In this document: positions 21,996 through 33,723 of the stretch, piece by piece
How the letters are laid out: each line of letters starts with the position of its first letter
Numbering within the stretch: the stretch's first letter is position 1
Assembly: GCA_033439765.1 (NCBI GenBank)
Contig: JAULSN010000016.1
Span: forward strand, 389,715-453,714
Length of the DNA stretch: 64,000 nt
DNA from: Lasiosphaeria ovina
Lineage: Eukaryota; Ascomycota; Sordariomycetes; Sordariales; Lasiosphaeriaceae
Direction of reading: 5' to 3'
Program-made: the position numbers and the translations under genes
Notes under the pieces: model-generated
Told to the model about the DNA's origin: nothing
Database searches by the model: none
The model's input: only the letters and a program-made list of their open reading frames with translations

Positions 21996-24321
21996 GCAAC
22001 TCGTCCGAAAATGCGATTTGCACAAACGCGGCTATCGATTAAATAGCACGAGTTCGACCCCCGGGTCATCGGCGGCTTCTCTTGTCTCACAGGCTGATTC
22101 TGACTCGAGTTAATTGCTCTCGACACGTTCAGCATACGGGGGTGACGGCCAAGCATGGATTCTTCAACACCCTTGTGGCTATATCAGACGGTTGACACTC
22201 TCCCCCTCCCCCTTGAATCAACGGCCAGGGCGGCTTGGGAGTAGCATAATAGGGCCGGAAATCGTGGGGGATGTTATACCGAGAATATGGATGGCTATTT
22301 TAATTTTGTTTACTCTACACATCATGTTATGTTTTCTTTTGTACTCTGGTTGGCTGATCCTGTCTCCTTTCGATTCCCCATCTCTCCTATTGTCCTGTAT
22401 TGTCCCTCACCACACCACACTTGCCCTCAGTTGCCTGCCCGTCCGATACCAGTCTTCTCTCAATTACTTCGACTTGCATTTTTACTTTCGGGTTAGGATT
22501 AGAAAAAATCTTGGGACAGTCTACATTGGGTCAAAAGGAGATAAGACGCAGGCATGGGATAGGGAATGCACGGGCACACAATGTAAGGTAGTTAACGATA
22601 TTAGACACGGGCTGGGACACGTAGCTTGTCATGTTTAGATAGAGGTACGATGAATAATAGCATGAACGATAACCGGGCACAAAGAAATCAAGATAATAAA
22701 AAAAGTTGGCGCATATTTTTTTTCATGCTACGGATGACGTGGAAGGAAATGAGGACACAGAAGGGAAAGATGGATGATGACCAAGGCCCTTTACAAGGTC
22801 TTCAGCACCCGCACCTGCTGCCATACAAAATTCCTCCAGACTCCGGCTGCATTTCAATTCCAAGCCTAAGGTAGGATGCACTTCGAGTTTATGGGTCTAG
22901 TGATAAGGGTGTCACCGCCACCTCTACCTCCTGTAATTTTCTTACTTCGCCTTAGATTTTAGTTAATTAGTTATCAGGAGGAAATAAAAGATACTGGTTT
23001 ATACTAAGATATCTATATACTCAGTTTTCTATTCGCTATAAACTTTCACCTTAGGTACGTGATTCGTGGCGATGTCGCCATGGAATAACATACAGATTAC
23101 AGATGCTCGGCCACCAGAGTATGACGAAACGATCATCATTTAGCAGCCTATACATCATGGCCAGACAGCGTCTATATGGACAGGTACTATTATTCCCGAA
23201 AGCCACCAGACGAGCACGGTCCTAGTCGTGAAATTTATGTCCAACTTGGGTCTTCCAACTACCATTATATACGGAATTGACATTGACATCACAGTTGGGA
23301 GCGATGTATCTGGTGGCGCGTCATATCCAAGAGCTGCAGGAAACGGAAATTGTGGACTCGAGCCCGCAGACTTGGAGGCCGGAGGCGCGCTGGCCATGTA
23401 TGAGCATTGCTACCTGGGCTGAATCGGCTATAACAATCCCGACTCCGTGTGGAAAGCCCGCGCAAAGACGGTCGTGGCTCTGCTGAGAGCCCCATTGTCT
23501 AAGGTAGATAATTACAGACACAAGGCTAATATAGACGATGAATCGATGCAAAACCAAGATGCCCCTGGTTGGGTACGCTTTCTGCCACTCTCAGGCTCGC
23601 CAAATAGGTAGGTGCATGCATAACCCTACACTCACGGTTCTCCAAGATCCATCCTCTTCGCAAGCACGAACAGGGCGATCACGGGGGCTGTGCGTGGCTG
23701 GAGAGGCAGCTGTTTCGGCTACGAATGCCGTTTCTACGATGGTAGTAGCATGTAATATTGCGTGGGGACACCTATTATAACCAGACTACCACGCGACTTG
23801 GTCTGAGACACGATGCTAATAATTAAAGCTTGTGGGTTCGGCCATATCAATAATGGTGGCAGCGAGACAAGTACTGCGAGTACCCGGGTTGCGAACCTGG
23901 GCATCAAAACCTACTGGATCACTATCGAGGTTAATGGGTACACTGTCACGAATAGGGAGAAGACGGAGCCTGAAGTGAACATAGATTAGGCAGGCCACAG
24001 GGACAGTCTGAATTCACCATATGAGTCTGATTATATATTGCATTGATAGTTCTGCTGAAGAAGCCCTGTTCAACCAGGAGGACCCGGGGATGGGGCTGAG
24101 CTCTGAAGCATGCTTGAGCTACGGACCCGAGCTGCCAGCTTCAGTACACACTGCTTAAAGGGAACTATTAATTAATCATCATATGTTTAGTCGGAAGTAA
24201 AAGCTTCAAGGTAATGAAACTACCTCGTCGTCTCGCACCCAGGGAATGAGTTGACCTCATCCAACATTCCCAAGCAATTGGCATTGCCGAGTGCGGTGCA
24301 GTTTGTGAAGCTACGAGTATT

Positions 24322-24345
24322 GGGGGGGGGGGGGGGGGGGGGGGG
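24322..24345 (+). repeat. Homopolymer run of 24 G
   Basis: A perfect (G)24 run lies between ATT and CTAATC. Its true length is likely uncertain because homopolymers are error-prone in sequencing and polymorphic in populations. It can form G-quadruplex structures. Confidence 0.9.
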
Positions 24346-25731
24346 CTAATCAATTATTATTAATTTAGAGCTAGCCGTGGGGGTTGGCTCTGACGTTGTG
24401 CGGCATCCCCGAAGGGCGCGGGCGTGGGCGAGAATTACATGTCGACGGAGGTGAAAGGAAAAAAGAAAAAGAGAGGGCCATGGTGGATAAGAAGCGTATT
24501 TCGAAGGAACTGGGTAGTCACGACGACGGCTATGACTGAAGGATACGCTTTGATGGATAGATGATGAGGCTGACGGCGGTGTTAGCGAGGGCTGGTGTCG
24601 TTGGTTTGCGCAACGGATTTTGCGGGTGGGCCGGATGCCTTGTTTAGGGAGGTCATTCAAGTTGATCACAATTATCGTTCGGGATACAGTCAGCACAACC
24701 ATACCGCCGTTGAGGATGACCACGATGATGAGTGTTGTCTTCAGGCAGCGAGCGGTGAATCACTAATGGGGCCGAGTGTTGACTGCGCAGTGTAATTATG
24801 CGATAATGTGGCGCGCCCAAGCATTCGGGACTCGCAGCCCTCAAGCCAGCCCTGCCAGGCTTATATTCCTGGTATTTAGTGTAGATGCAGCAGCGTGCAC
24901 GTAGAATCACCTTGGGTACCTTGCATTACAGTGCCTAATAATAACAGAACCGATCCTCCCCTGGGTCGGAAATAGCACGCTGCGATTCTTTTGGGGCCCA
25001 CTGCCATGAATGAGGATGGGTGTCGTGCAGGATCACCTGCAGCTCGGGAGTCACCGTGTGACCGTGACCGTGCCGGCGGGTTGCTGGGGATATTAACAGC
25101 ACCAAACAGCAGGCGGGGAGCCCCGGGAGACTGGCGGTCAGTCGGCCGCGGTGTGTCTGCACATACAGCCTATACGTAGGTACTAGTACTGCACGCATTC
25201 CTCTTGAACTAGATGCCGCGATGATGTGCTCAATCTACCGTGACGATTATAGGTAGGTAGCACTCCATGGCACAGACAAGGAGGCGGGCGTAGGGCAACT
25301 ACCTTGGTATGTACATAACTAAGGTAGGTGCATGGCGTAGGTACAGCACTGTACCTAACCTTGATGTCTTGGATTGGTGGGAACTGGACGTGCCACGCAT
25401 CTCTTCTTGGGGTATTCCGAACGGCGGCCGTATTCTTTGAGGTGTTACTCAGGTCATGCAAGTGCACCTGAACACCAAGAAAAGCTGGAACGGCTGAGAG
25501 AAATGGCGGAGGAAGGGCAGGCACATCCCCATCGCCAAGACCAACCAACCACTGCGGTTTTCCTGGCACCTTGGCGGCACCATTAACCCCCTACAGTCTG
25601 GTACTGTAACATACCTACTACCTAGTATTCCGTATGCATCTAAGGATATAAGGCACCTGGCGCCTAGCTTACGTACATGCAGTCCTCAGTCTTGGTTGGG
25701 GGTTTGGGACAGTCTGACAGGCTTGCACACG

Positions 25732-25798
25732 CGGGAGAAAAGAATAGAAGGAAATAAGAAAGGAAAAGGAAAAAGAAAAGGAAGAGGAAAAAAAGAAT
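25732..25798 (+). repeat. Purine-rich tract (A/G)
   Basis: Nearly 70 bases of almost pure A/G, with GGAAA and GGAAAA words, lie in intergenic DNA. It is simple sequence of no assigned function. Confidence 0.75.
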
Positions 25799-26409
25799 GC
25801 GCGCCTCCTCTTTCGACGCCCACGCTTCCCAATTTCCCAGACCGACCGGCCAGCCGTCACCAATGCATCTGCTTCCAATTGTTTGCCCAAAACCGCCCCG
25901 AAGCCCGTCGCTGTGGAGCAATTGGGAGCGGTCAGCCCGCCAGCGCAGTCGCCTCGTGCCGCCAAACCGACAACGGCGACAACGGCGACAAGGGTACCTG
26001 CATGGCCTGCAGGTGTCAACTGGGAGTAGGTTGCAGCCCAAGCCCAACCTATGGAACGAGGCTCTGCTCACCGCACTCGGTCGACGGTCGGCGACGGCGA
26101 ACTAGGGCATGCTTGCCTTGGGATGCTGGCTGCCAGACTCCTACTACTCTCCTGCTCGTCGCATCCGCTCGGCCAGGCGACGGACCCGTTTGCGGGCGGG
26201 TGCGCACAGGCTATCACTCGCTGTTTTGGTCCGGTGCCGGGACCAGAGTCAATGCCAATGCCAATGCCCTTGTGACTCAACCCTTCTTGCACTCGGCATA
26301 TTGTCCACACGAGACTAAATAAGAAGCAGACGATAAGGTCCGTCCGACAGTGAAGGGGGTAGGGGTGGGGGTGAGTGAATGCGAAGAAGAAACAACAAGA
26401 ATAACAAGT

Positions 26410-26449
26410 AGAAGAAGAAGAAGAAAAAAAAAAGAAAAAAAAGGAGGTG
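26410..26449 (+). repeat. GAA microsatellite and A-rich tract
   Basis: Several GAA triplets are followed by A-rich runs interrupted by single G, all purines on the plus strand. The tract is about 420 bp upstream of the SnoaL-like gene start. Confidence 0.8.
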
Positions 26450-26873
26450 GGATGGTGGGGGGCCGAACCGGCAGCGAGAAAGTGATGGCAACCCGTGTTT
26501 GCTCTCGGACATGCACGGTTGCGGCCCGTCGTCCCACATGGCCCCTGGGGTCTTTGTCGAGCACCCTCACCTCCGAACCGGCGATGACGTGGTTGCATCC
26601 GACCGATCCGCTTCCTTGTCCCCTTGTTTGTGCCCTGGGCTACAAATCGCACTTATTCCTTCTTCAAGCCTGCGTGGCCGACGATGCCAATTAGTCGTCT
26701 CAGCTCTCACCGCGTCGTCCCGAGTCCTTCAAGTCTCCACAAACACTGCACAAAAGTCGCCTGATTTCTCTCGCCGCCTTACTCCTAGCGAATTGCCGCT
26801 AGCACGGAGCTGCAGAGCCGAGCCACTAATCCCTAGCTGAGTCTTCTCAGCTTGTCCTGCATCCACCGCCGTC

Positions 26874-27929
26874 ATGGTCATCAACGACTCTGGTATAAAG
26901 GGGACATGCTCTGCGGCGGACCACCTGCCAGACTCGCCTCGCCTCGACTTCACCACACAACCGTCCCGCACCACGCCACCTTCTGCCATCTCCCCGGGGC
27001 CATCATCCTCCCAGTCGCCATCCCTCACCTTCCCAGCAACCATGACTTCACCGACGGACCCCCACTCCAAGAGCTACTCACACGTCAACGGCTCCGTGTC
27101 TGAGCTGCTCGACCGTCTCGCCGTCACTGAGCTCTGCAAGGGCTGGCCCGTGTACCGTGATGCCTCCGAGTGGAAAAACTACCGCTCTCTCTTCACCGAC
27201 GATGCCACCGTTTGGACAAGTAGGTAGCCCCCATTCTCTTTCAGTGTCTCGTGAGGTGAGGTGGCGCGACGTGCCGTGCCGTGCCGTTCCGAACCGTGTC
27301 ACGAACATCACACCCTTGGCTCCTCCATAGCGTCTCTGTTTTTGCCCCGGCTGACACTTGTCACCATGACGGCAGCGTGGAGTGGGCCCCGGCATGTCGA
27401 CGACTTCATCTCCATCTCCAAGGCGGGTAAGGAGCAAGGCGTCTTCATCATGCACCGTGAGTGCGGCACGCTCGCAGAGCTCAGTGCCGAGCATGGCCGA
27501 GCCGTTGGGAAGATGAAGGCCACCATCACGCACCGCTTCACCGTCTCGCCATCAGATGGCAAGCGGGACGGCAGCGAGGGCTCCCAGTTCGACGTCGACT
27601 GCGACTGCCGTTTCATCTTCTTCTGCGAGAAGGTTCCCCAGGGCGACGGCAGCACCAGTGTGTGGAAGGCGCGCTATGTCAAACTGTTCTACGAGAAGGA
27701 CAAGGTCGTACCCGCAGACGGTTACACAGCACCACGCTTCACCAGCGATGAGCTGGCCCCGTACCCCGAGGGCTACCGCTACCTCGGCGCCGCGCAGGCG
27801 AGATTGGGGTACGAGATCGACCTGCGCTTGCCGACGGCCCGAGACTTGGACTTGTGGGACCGCATGTATGGGGAGATAGAGAAGTGGCTCGACGGAAAAG
27901 CCGTCGACCTCTTTTGGGAGGGCAAGTAG
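26874..27929 (+). CDS. SnoaL-like (NTF2-fold) domain protein, one intron
   Basis: Exons are 26874-27219 and 27376-27929, with a 156-nt GT-AG intron (donor GTAGGT, acceptor GGCAG). The spliced product is 299 residues and the join restores a smooth WTTWSGPRH stretch. Residues about 78-275 form one SnoaL/NTF2-like domain: an N-terminal helix ([10 protein letters not shown]), a [12 protein letters not shown] strand, the HRECGTL segment, then alternating strands ([23 protein letters not shown]). The family includes polyketide cyclases, dehydratases and many uncharacterised small-molecule-binding proteins, so the substrate cannot be told. Residues 1-56 are Ser/Pro/Thr-rich, and a second ATG at 27042 in good context (CAACCATGA) gives a 243-residue form that may be the real start. 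There is no signal peptide or membrane segment. Confidence 0.85.
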
Positions 27930-29729
27930 GTACCTACCTTAGTAGAACTAATGATTCGATCGGGTATTGCAACCGGGGGAGGAGGGAGGGAATGGGCGTG
28001 TCGTAGATCTGTCTCTGGAACTGGAATGGCGTTTGGATATTTAGCCGAAGCTCTTTTTGCTAGAACTCATACTTCAGAGAATCTTCGATGGGGAGGCGTG
28101 TTTAGGGTGTTTTACTGGCATTTGTCGTGTGATTCTTAATTGAAAGCTTTGACACTCTTTTCACTTGCAATCGTGTCCTCCCTCCTAACCAATTAGCACC
28201 TACTCGTTGCTGCAGCTACCGCTTTGCAGTTTTTAAGCAGTGGGAACCCCCTTTGAAGATCTTCCTTATTTACTATTGGCCTTGTGGATTTGCGGTAAGA
28301 TATAGGGGTCGAGTCTCGTCCTAGCTCCAACGAGATACCACCCCATCCTCAGTTGGCATGTCTTCAAGGTACGTTATTCATGCCTAGCTTGGTGGGTACG
28401 TATAACGAGTTGTGACAAATATCAATGTCTCATGTCTCATGTCACTCCCATCCGGCTGTTGCCAGGAATCCGTCATGATGCAATTTTGGCGTCATGTGAG
28501 GCACCGGTTGCGAATCTGGGCTTGGTAAGAGTGGAGATGCGGTCACACAGCAGCTGCTAATCTCGATCCACGGCAGCTAATATGCGGTCAACCGTCTGCC
28601 GGGGAAGCTCCGAGCCCTACGAACGCTGACCGGGGAGCAGAGGGATGCGCCGCGTCCGAAGTCGGAGCTCTTGTCCCAACAAATGTATTTCGATGGGACG
28701 GTGGGAACAACCGAGACCGCATGCCATTAGATATGACTGTTTATTTGCATGCAGATGAAAGGATTAATCACCTGCCCCGGTCGAATCAGTTTCCGTGTCT
28801 AAGGTCCACTGGGCGACCCTGGTCGTGGCAAAAGAAAGCCGGCTGGCTAAAGACGATACTAGGTACAGGACGTAATAATAGATAAAGCCGAATAATTCGG
28901 CTACAATAGAGGGCAAGATCAAAGCCTCTAGCCATCCTATTTGATTCACTGAGGCCAGGTGAGTAGGTATGTAACATGTCGTGGGGCAGTCGTTGATGCG
29001 CGCTCAAGCCAAGGTGAAATTTACTATTTACCATCTCCCCAACAAATTAACCAAAGCCCAGCACGTTCCTCCAGGTCTCTAGCTTCTGTTTAATAAGAGG
29101 CCACCCCTCCCACTATAAGAGTAGATTATATTAAAGAATGAACGGACGACTTGGAGTACTTGCATATCAGTCACCAGAACCGTGAGCCATAACAAAATGG
29201 CCCTCTGTCAGCGCAAGGCTCCTCCCGACGGGGTGGGGATGGTCCGTAGCTGAGAATTGCAAAATCCTATCTCGCCCTTGAGTACGGTATGTGCTAGCAT
29301 GGCTCTGGCTGCATCAATCCGCGGCTTGCCAGTTTTGTTGTCAGGCTTGTTCAACCAAGTCCCTTCGCAGGTACTAACAACCATGCTGCTAATTAATTAA
29401 CACTTGAACTTTAGGATGAACCACCACCGCCAATCTTCAAGCAGTGAACTAACATCATTCGGTGACATGGGCACTACTTCATTAAATAGTTACTCTGTAT
29501 ATCGAATACTATCGCTACCCATTGGGTGGGAGCGAAAACGTGCGCCGAGGCAATGGAATTAAACCCCCCCGCAACAGAATAATTATTCTGTTTCGCCGAA
29601 CGAGGGATCCCAATTCACCGCACAGAAGCACGGGCTATCTAATGAAAAGAAAACCCCGAAAAAACTCTGCCTCACTCTACTCAGTTCATCAAACCGTCGA
29701 ACCAACTATTTTACCTCCAGATTTTCCGC
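27930..29729. other. Intergenic, 1.8 kb, nothing recognised
   Basis: This stretch separates the SnoaL-like gene and the phosphatase pseudogene. Open frames are below 85 codons and unremarkable on both strands. There is no RNA gene, repeat or mobile-element signature I can support. Confidence 0.5.
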
Positions 29730-31611
29730 ATGGTGTCTATTACTGATACGATAGCAGATCCTGAGTATCTAGGCGGGCTGGATATCGAGCAAGTTCAGAT
29801 TGTGTGTTCCCTCTAAAAAGTCTCGCGAATATGTCGCGCTCAGCATTAATAATTTAATTGCCTTGAGGAACCAGCTTGTTCGTCATGGCGAACGAAGCCA
29901 AATATGGCCTCGCTTTCAGAATGCAAGTAGGGGCGGCTCGTAATGCTCTCGCTGCTGCTCTAACGTGGAACCTGGAACTAGACGGGGTTGTCTCCATGTA
30001 AGTGAGGAGTGCCGAAGCAACAGCGCACTGGATCGCTGATTGCCACAGACTGGCCGTATTGCAGTACGGCTCAGGGGCTTACCCATGTCATCATGGCGAG
30101 CCGAGATGATTCTACGTGGGGCTCGATGGCTTGGAAGAGGCGGCTGGAAACTTCTGGCCCCGACGGGTGAACGATTCTTGCACAGGGACCAGGCGGCGAG
30201 ACCAGCTGCATCTTGTATGTGAGGCTCGCCGGCGCGGTTCTGACGCGAATATTCCTGACAGCATTCTCTAGCATGCCCGGAGAGCTCACCGACAGAGGAC
30301 GAAAAACCGCCCCTTGCCTTTGGTAAATGGTTGCGCGAGCATTACGTCGACCGGTTAGGCCTAGTACGTACGTCCCAGCCCGACCCTGCCACCCAGTGAC
30401 CCAACTGACGCCCAGAAGTTGCCAAAGCATCTATCAGATGACACAATGCTCTATGTCCGGACAACCGAGGTGCCACGGGTCGTCCAGTCGGTGCAGCGCA
30501 TGTTACATGGCCTTTATCCTTTGGGCACGAACCGGACGTTGTCTCCCTGGGACATTGCCATGCGCTCACGGGCCGAGGAGACGCTTGCGCCAAGCCCCGG
30601 GTCGTGTCCTAGACTCGCAGAGCTTACCAGAGCATTTTCTCAAAGAGCTGCTGAAAAGTGGAACGGAAGCGACAATATGAGCTACTTGTCTGAAAATCTG
30701 GGCGAATGGATGCGTGGCAACAAAGCCTTGGCTCTAGGCTCTCGGCTTCCTTTGTCAGTTATCATGGACTCCATCTATGCGACACTCGCCCACGGACCCG
30801 ACACTCGTCTCCCCGACGAATTTTATGACGATCGAGTACGAAGTCATCGACGGCATCGTAGTAGAGGAGATGCTTCGCGGCTATGGCGTGTCTCGCGAAC
30901 TACAAATGCTTGGGATAGGCCAGCTGATGAGAGAGATGGTCCTGAAGATGGCCGACCAAGCAGAGTGGACACGGAGACACGACAAGCATACTAATAGTAC
31001 CGTACAGCCAAGCGCCCCACCCAAGCTATCACTCCTAGGTTGCCATGATCGCACCATCGGTGTTATGTTAGCAAGCCTTGGCTGTCTCGATAGCAACGAA
31101 CGGTGGCCGCCTTCACCAGTCACATAATATTTGAACTCCTCCGCGAGAGACGGACGCCTTTCTCAAGCCATCGACTAAGGTGGTCAGCGGCGGGCACGGA
31201 ATAGTTTTACCACTACACCTTCAACTACCTCGACTTCAATCAATGATCAAGGAGAGACGGCCGGGTAGCGAGATACCGGGCGTCCATCAGTCAAGAACCC
31301 CACGACGGAGGAGGTACACGAACTTGACGGATACTTTATAAGAGTCATACAATGACCGCACTATGACCATACCCGGATGTCGAGCGGAAGGGAAGCATTT
31401 TGACAGAGATGAACGTCTTTGCACGCTGGTAAGCCCCCCCAGAGCGCCTGCGTACTCGTAGCACCGCTCACTGACGTGCTGTTCCGTGAATTGCTAGTCA
31501 GCATTCAAGTCTATTGTCGGAAAGTTTACCCCCAGAAACTGGAAACGCGCGGGCAATTCTAAATTGGGCGATTTATCGTTTACAAGGGTTAATGATCTGG
31601 CTGGACATTAG
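29730..31611 (+). pseudogene. Broken histidine acid phosphatase (histidine phosphatase clade 2)
   Basis: Intron-spliced pieces line up with the acid phosphatase/ACP6-like family. An N-terminal exon (29730-29801) ends in LDIEQVQI. The catalytic LVRHGERS motif follows (RHGER codons 29881-29895), then SPYWPYCS, GELTDRGRKT, LYVRTTEVPR, GLYP, the second catalytic motif CHDRTIG (HD codons 31044-31049), and a C-terminus with PGCRAEGKHF and FTPRNWK to a TAG at 31609. Introns inferred: 29802-29874, 29923-29981 (GC-AG), 29998-30048, 30215-30271, 30364-30415 and 31429-31497. Lesions: an in-frame TGA at 30168-30170, an extra C in the CCCC run at 30310-30313, and frame breaks near 30838, 31109 and 31344. 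An intact enzyme would hydrolyse phosphomonoesters. No secretion signal is visible. The several independent lesions make sequencing error an unlikely sole explanation. Confidence 0.85.
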
Positions 31612-32123
31612 CATTAACTAACACAAACTTGGAAGTAATAAGTAGTAGAGTATTCTTTTTCTTCGTTTTTCTCTGAGCTCTTGACACGGGAATGCCATTG
31701 AACCGCTCTTACTACCTAAAGTACTCCGTACTATGTAGAGTAGTGTAAATTAGAACTGATTAATTACAAGTTGTGGAATGAAATTACGAAGGACAGACTG
31801 CCATGGGATGCTTCTGGAAGCCTCTCCAATTGGGCCGACACTGGGTTAGGGTTACTGGGATTACTAATTCGTGGGCTGGTTTGCCCCACCACGACCCCGG
31901 CTTTCGGTGCGATCACGATGGCTACTCTGCCTCGCTGCTGCGAAGCATTTACCACCTTGGCCAACCTCTGTGACGCCGTTGCAAGCAACTCAAACTCGTG
32001 CGTGTAATATTCCCACGGCTCCCTCACCGACCCCCAGAAGCCAGCCAGCAGTTAACAACGAACAGCAACCTACTAGCGCGGTAGCTAGATCCCTTAGGTC
32101 CTTTCCTTCGCCTCTTGCCCACC
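31612..32123. promoter_or_regulatory. Presumed promoter and leader of the thioredoxin gene
   Basis: This is a 512-bp gap between the phosphatase remnant and the thioredoxin ATG. It includes an ACTCCGTACTATGTAGAGTA patch near 31720-31740 and a C/T-rich leader. No specific binding site can be named. Confidence 0.35.
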
Positions 32124-32564
32124 ATGAGCGAAGACGCGCTGAAGCACATCTCGACCAAGGCCGAATTCGACTCCCTCCTGTCATCCACGCGATATGTCGT
32201 CGCCGACTTTTACGCCGATTGGTGTGGGCCTTGCAAGATCATTGCGCCAATGTACGCCCAGCTTGCCCGACAACTCTCCATCCCCAGCTATCTTGCCTTC
32301 GCCAAGATCGACGTCGACGCAGTACAGCCAGTTGCCCAAGAATACGGCATCTCTGCCATGCCCTCGTTCCTGTTCTTCAAAGACAGCAAGCGCGTCGCTG
32401 TCAACGGCTCTGCAATCATCCGGGGCGCGGACGCCCAGAGCCTAAACGCTGCAGCCTTGAAACTGGGTCGTCTGGCAAAGGAAAAGTCAGAGGCTGCTGC
32501 CGCTGCTGCCACTGAAGCATCCGCCGAAGCCCCTGCCACACCAACCCTGGATCAAGAGTCATAA
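32124..32564 (+). CDS. Thioredoxin
   Basis: The 146-residue protein has the classic thioredoxin fold. The active-site WCGPC lies in YADWCGPCK at about residues 35-40, preceded by the VVADF strand. The KIDVDAV segment and the cis-proline loop (AMPSFLFFK) follow. It would reduce protein disulfides in cytosol or nucleus, recharged by thioredoxin reductase. Beyond the fold is an extra C-terminal tail of about 40 residues, Ala/Glu-rich with an alanine run, so it is longer than the usual 105-110 residues. No signal peptide, PITH domain or membrane segment is seen. The start is the first ATG (ACCATGA); the frame is open three codons further upstream but without an ATG. Confidence 0.95.
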   Translation: MSEDALKHISTKAEFDSLLSSTRYVVADFYADWCGPCKIIAPMYAQLARQLSIPSYLAFAKIDVDAVQPVAQEYGISAMPSFLFFKDSKRVAVNGSAIIRGADAQSLNAAALKLGRLAKEKSEAAAAAATEASAEAPATPTLDQES

Positions 32565-33723
32565 AAGGGGAAGGGGCCAGAGTCAAATAAATCGGTTGGG
32601 CGCATGCCTAAGAGTATTGCAGCGGCCCGGGAGGCTTTACCAGAGGGCAATCTGCCCAGGCTGGTGATGCTGTTTGGTCATGGGGAAGGCGGAAGCAAAG
32701 CAATGTCCCGCGCTACCTCACTCGGGGCAGGCCTGGGACCCGAGCGGGCTTGTATCTTTATGGATATCTAGTTGCTGGGGACCGGGTAGTGCCGTGCCGC
32801 CCTCAAAAGGCCAGCGCCATGGTTCGGATTCAGGGCCACGCCGCGGCAAGCGGGTCCTTGGAAGTCGATCTGGCAAAATTACAGTACCAGGGGATATGTA
32901 GGCAAAGACAGAGACTTGCGCTTTTCCCACACAAAAAGGACATGGCCATGGATCTACTCTAGAAACAACTCAATGTTTGATCACGTCGTCACCACGATGG
33001 CAGTGGTAAAAGTCTGAATGGATTTGTATTCATCAATACATTTCTACCTGTCCACCACGTACCTCATCTACAGGTAGCTAGGTAGATGCGTTTGCTTTTG
33101 AACGAAACAAGAAATTGACTCCCTTCCAAGTCCATCTTGCCCAGGAGCATCTGGTTGATAGATAGGTACTGTACCTAAGTAGATTTGCTAGTGGCTTGTG
33201 ACCAACACGGTCAACACGAACTCTTATCACCTGGCGCCTACTTCTGCCCACCTACCCAGCAATATTCCCACCTGAATCTCAATGACTTCCGACTCACAAG
33301 CTGCCCTGGGAAACCTCCACGTGACTTTTCCCTTGGCTGTTCAGTTACTGACAGTCATCGCACGTGTCGCGTATGGTGGGTTTCGTGTCTCGGTCGCGGC
33401 ATCACGCGCCCCCCCCCACAACTGACTCCAATAATCACAAGCATCACATTTCGCACCCCATGCACAAAAGGAAGTGAAAGGCAAATCTCCAAGCGCGATA
33501 TCCCTTTCTAGACAAAAACAAGCTCTTCGAGATGCACAGGGCCGTGGCTGATCTTCGTCTCAATTTGTCCCAGTATCATTAATTAATACTGGATACTGTG
33601 TCTCCCAGCTCTCTTACCTCCCTTCCTTATCTACTTACCAGCTAGCTACCTATCTGCGCAATCATTGACAACTTGACTTGAGAGACCGGTGCAACTTTTT
33701 ATTAGACCTAGGACAGCGAGACC
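32565..33723. other. Intergenic, 1.16 kb, no gene recognised
   Basis: The region follows the thioredoxin stop. It contains only short frames with no family features. It includes pyrimidine-rich and TACC/GGTA-containing sequence before the next gene, likely its promoter and leader. Confidence 0.5.

Larger units (their letters stand above)
21964..26873. other. Intergenic, 4.9 kb, no supported gene
   Basis: About 22.0-23.0 kb is pyrimidine- then AT-rich and probably holds the 3' UTR of the coiled-coil gene. Several short open frames (for example 23141-23421 and its continuation to about 23610, plus) have no recognisable family. The stretch contains a run of 24 G (24322-24345) and long purine tracts (25732-25798 and 26410-26449). 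The last 300 bp are the C/T-rich leader of the SnoaL-like gene. Confidence 0.5.

Noticed and set aside
23141..23610. Two adjoining open stretches separated by a TGA, plus strand
   Set aside because: It looked like a decayed secreted protein, but no motif, Cys pattern or splice site supports that, and frames this long are common here.
23865..23920. tRNA-like word near CCCGGGTTGCGAACCTGGG
   Set aside because: It is a hairpin, but its loop is not the TTCGANN of a tRNA T-arm, and no acceptor, D or anticodon stems can be drawn around it.
26068..26652. 194-codon frame, minus strand, with long Phe/Ser runs
   Set aside because: It is the reverse reading of the GAA/A-rich microsatellite and flanks; low complexity only.
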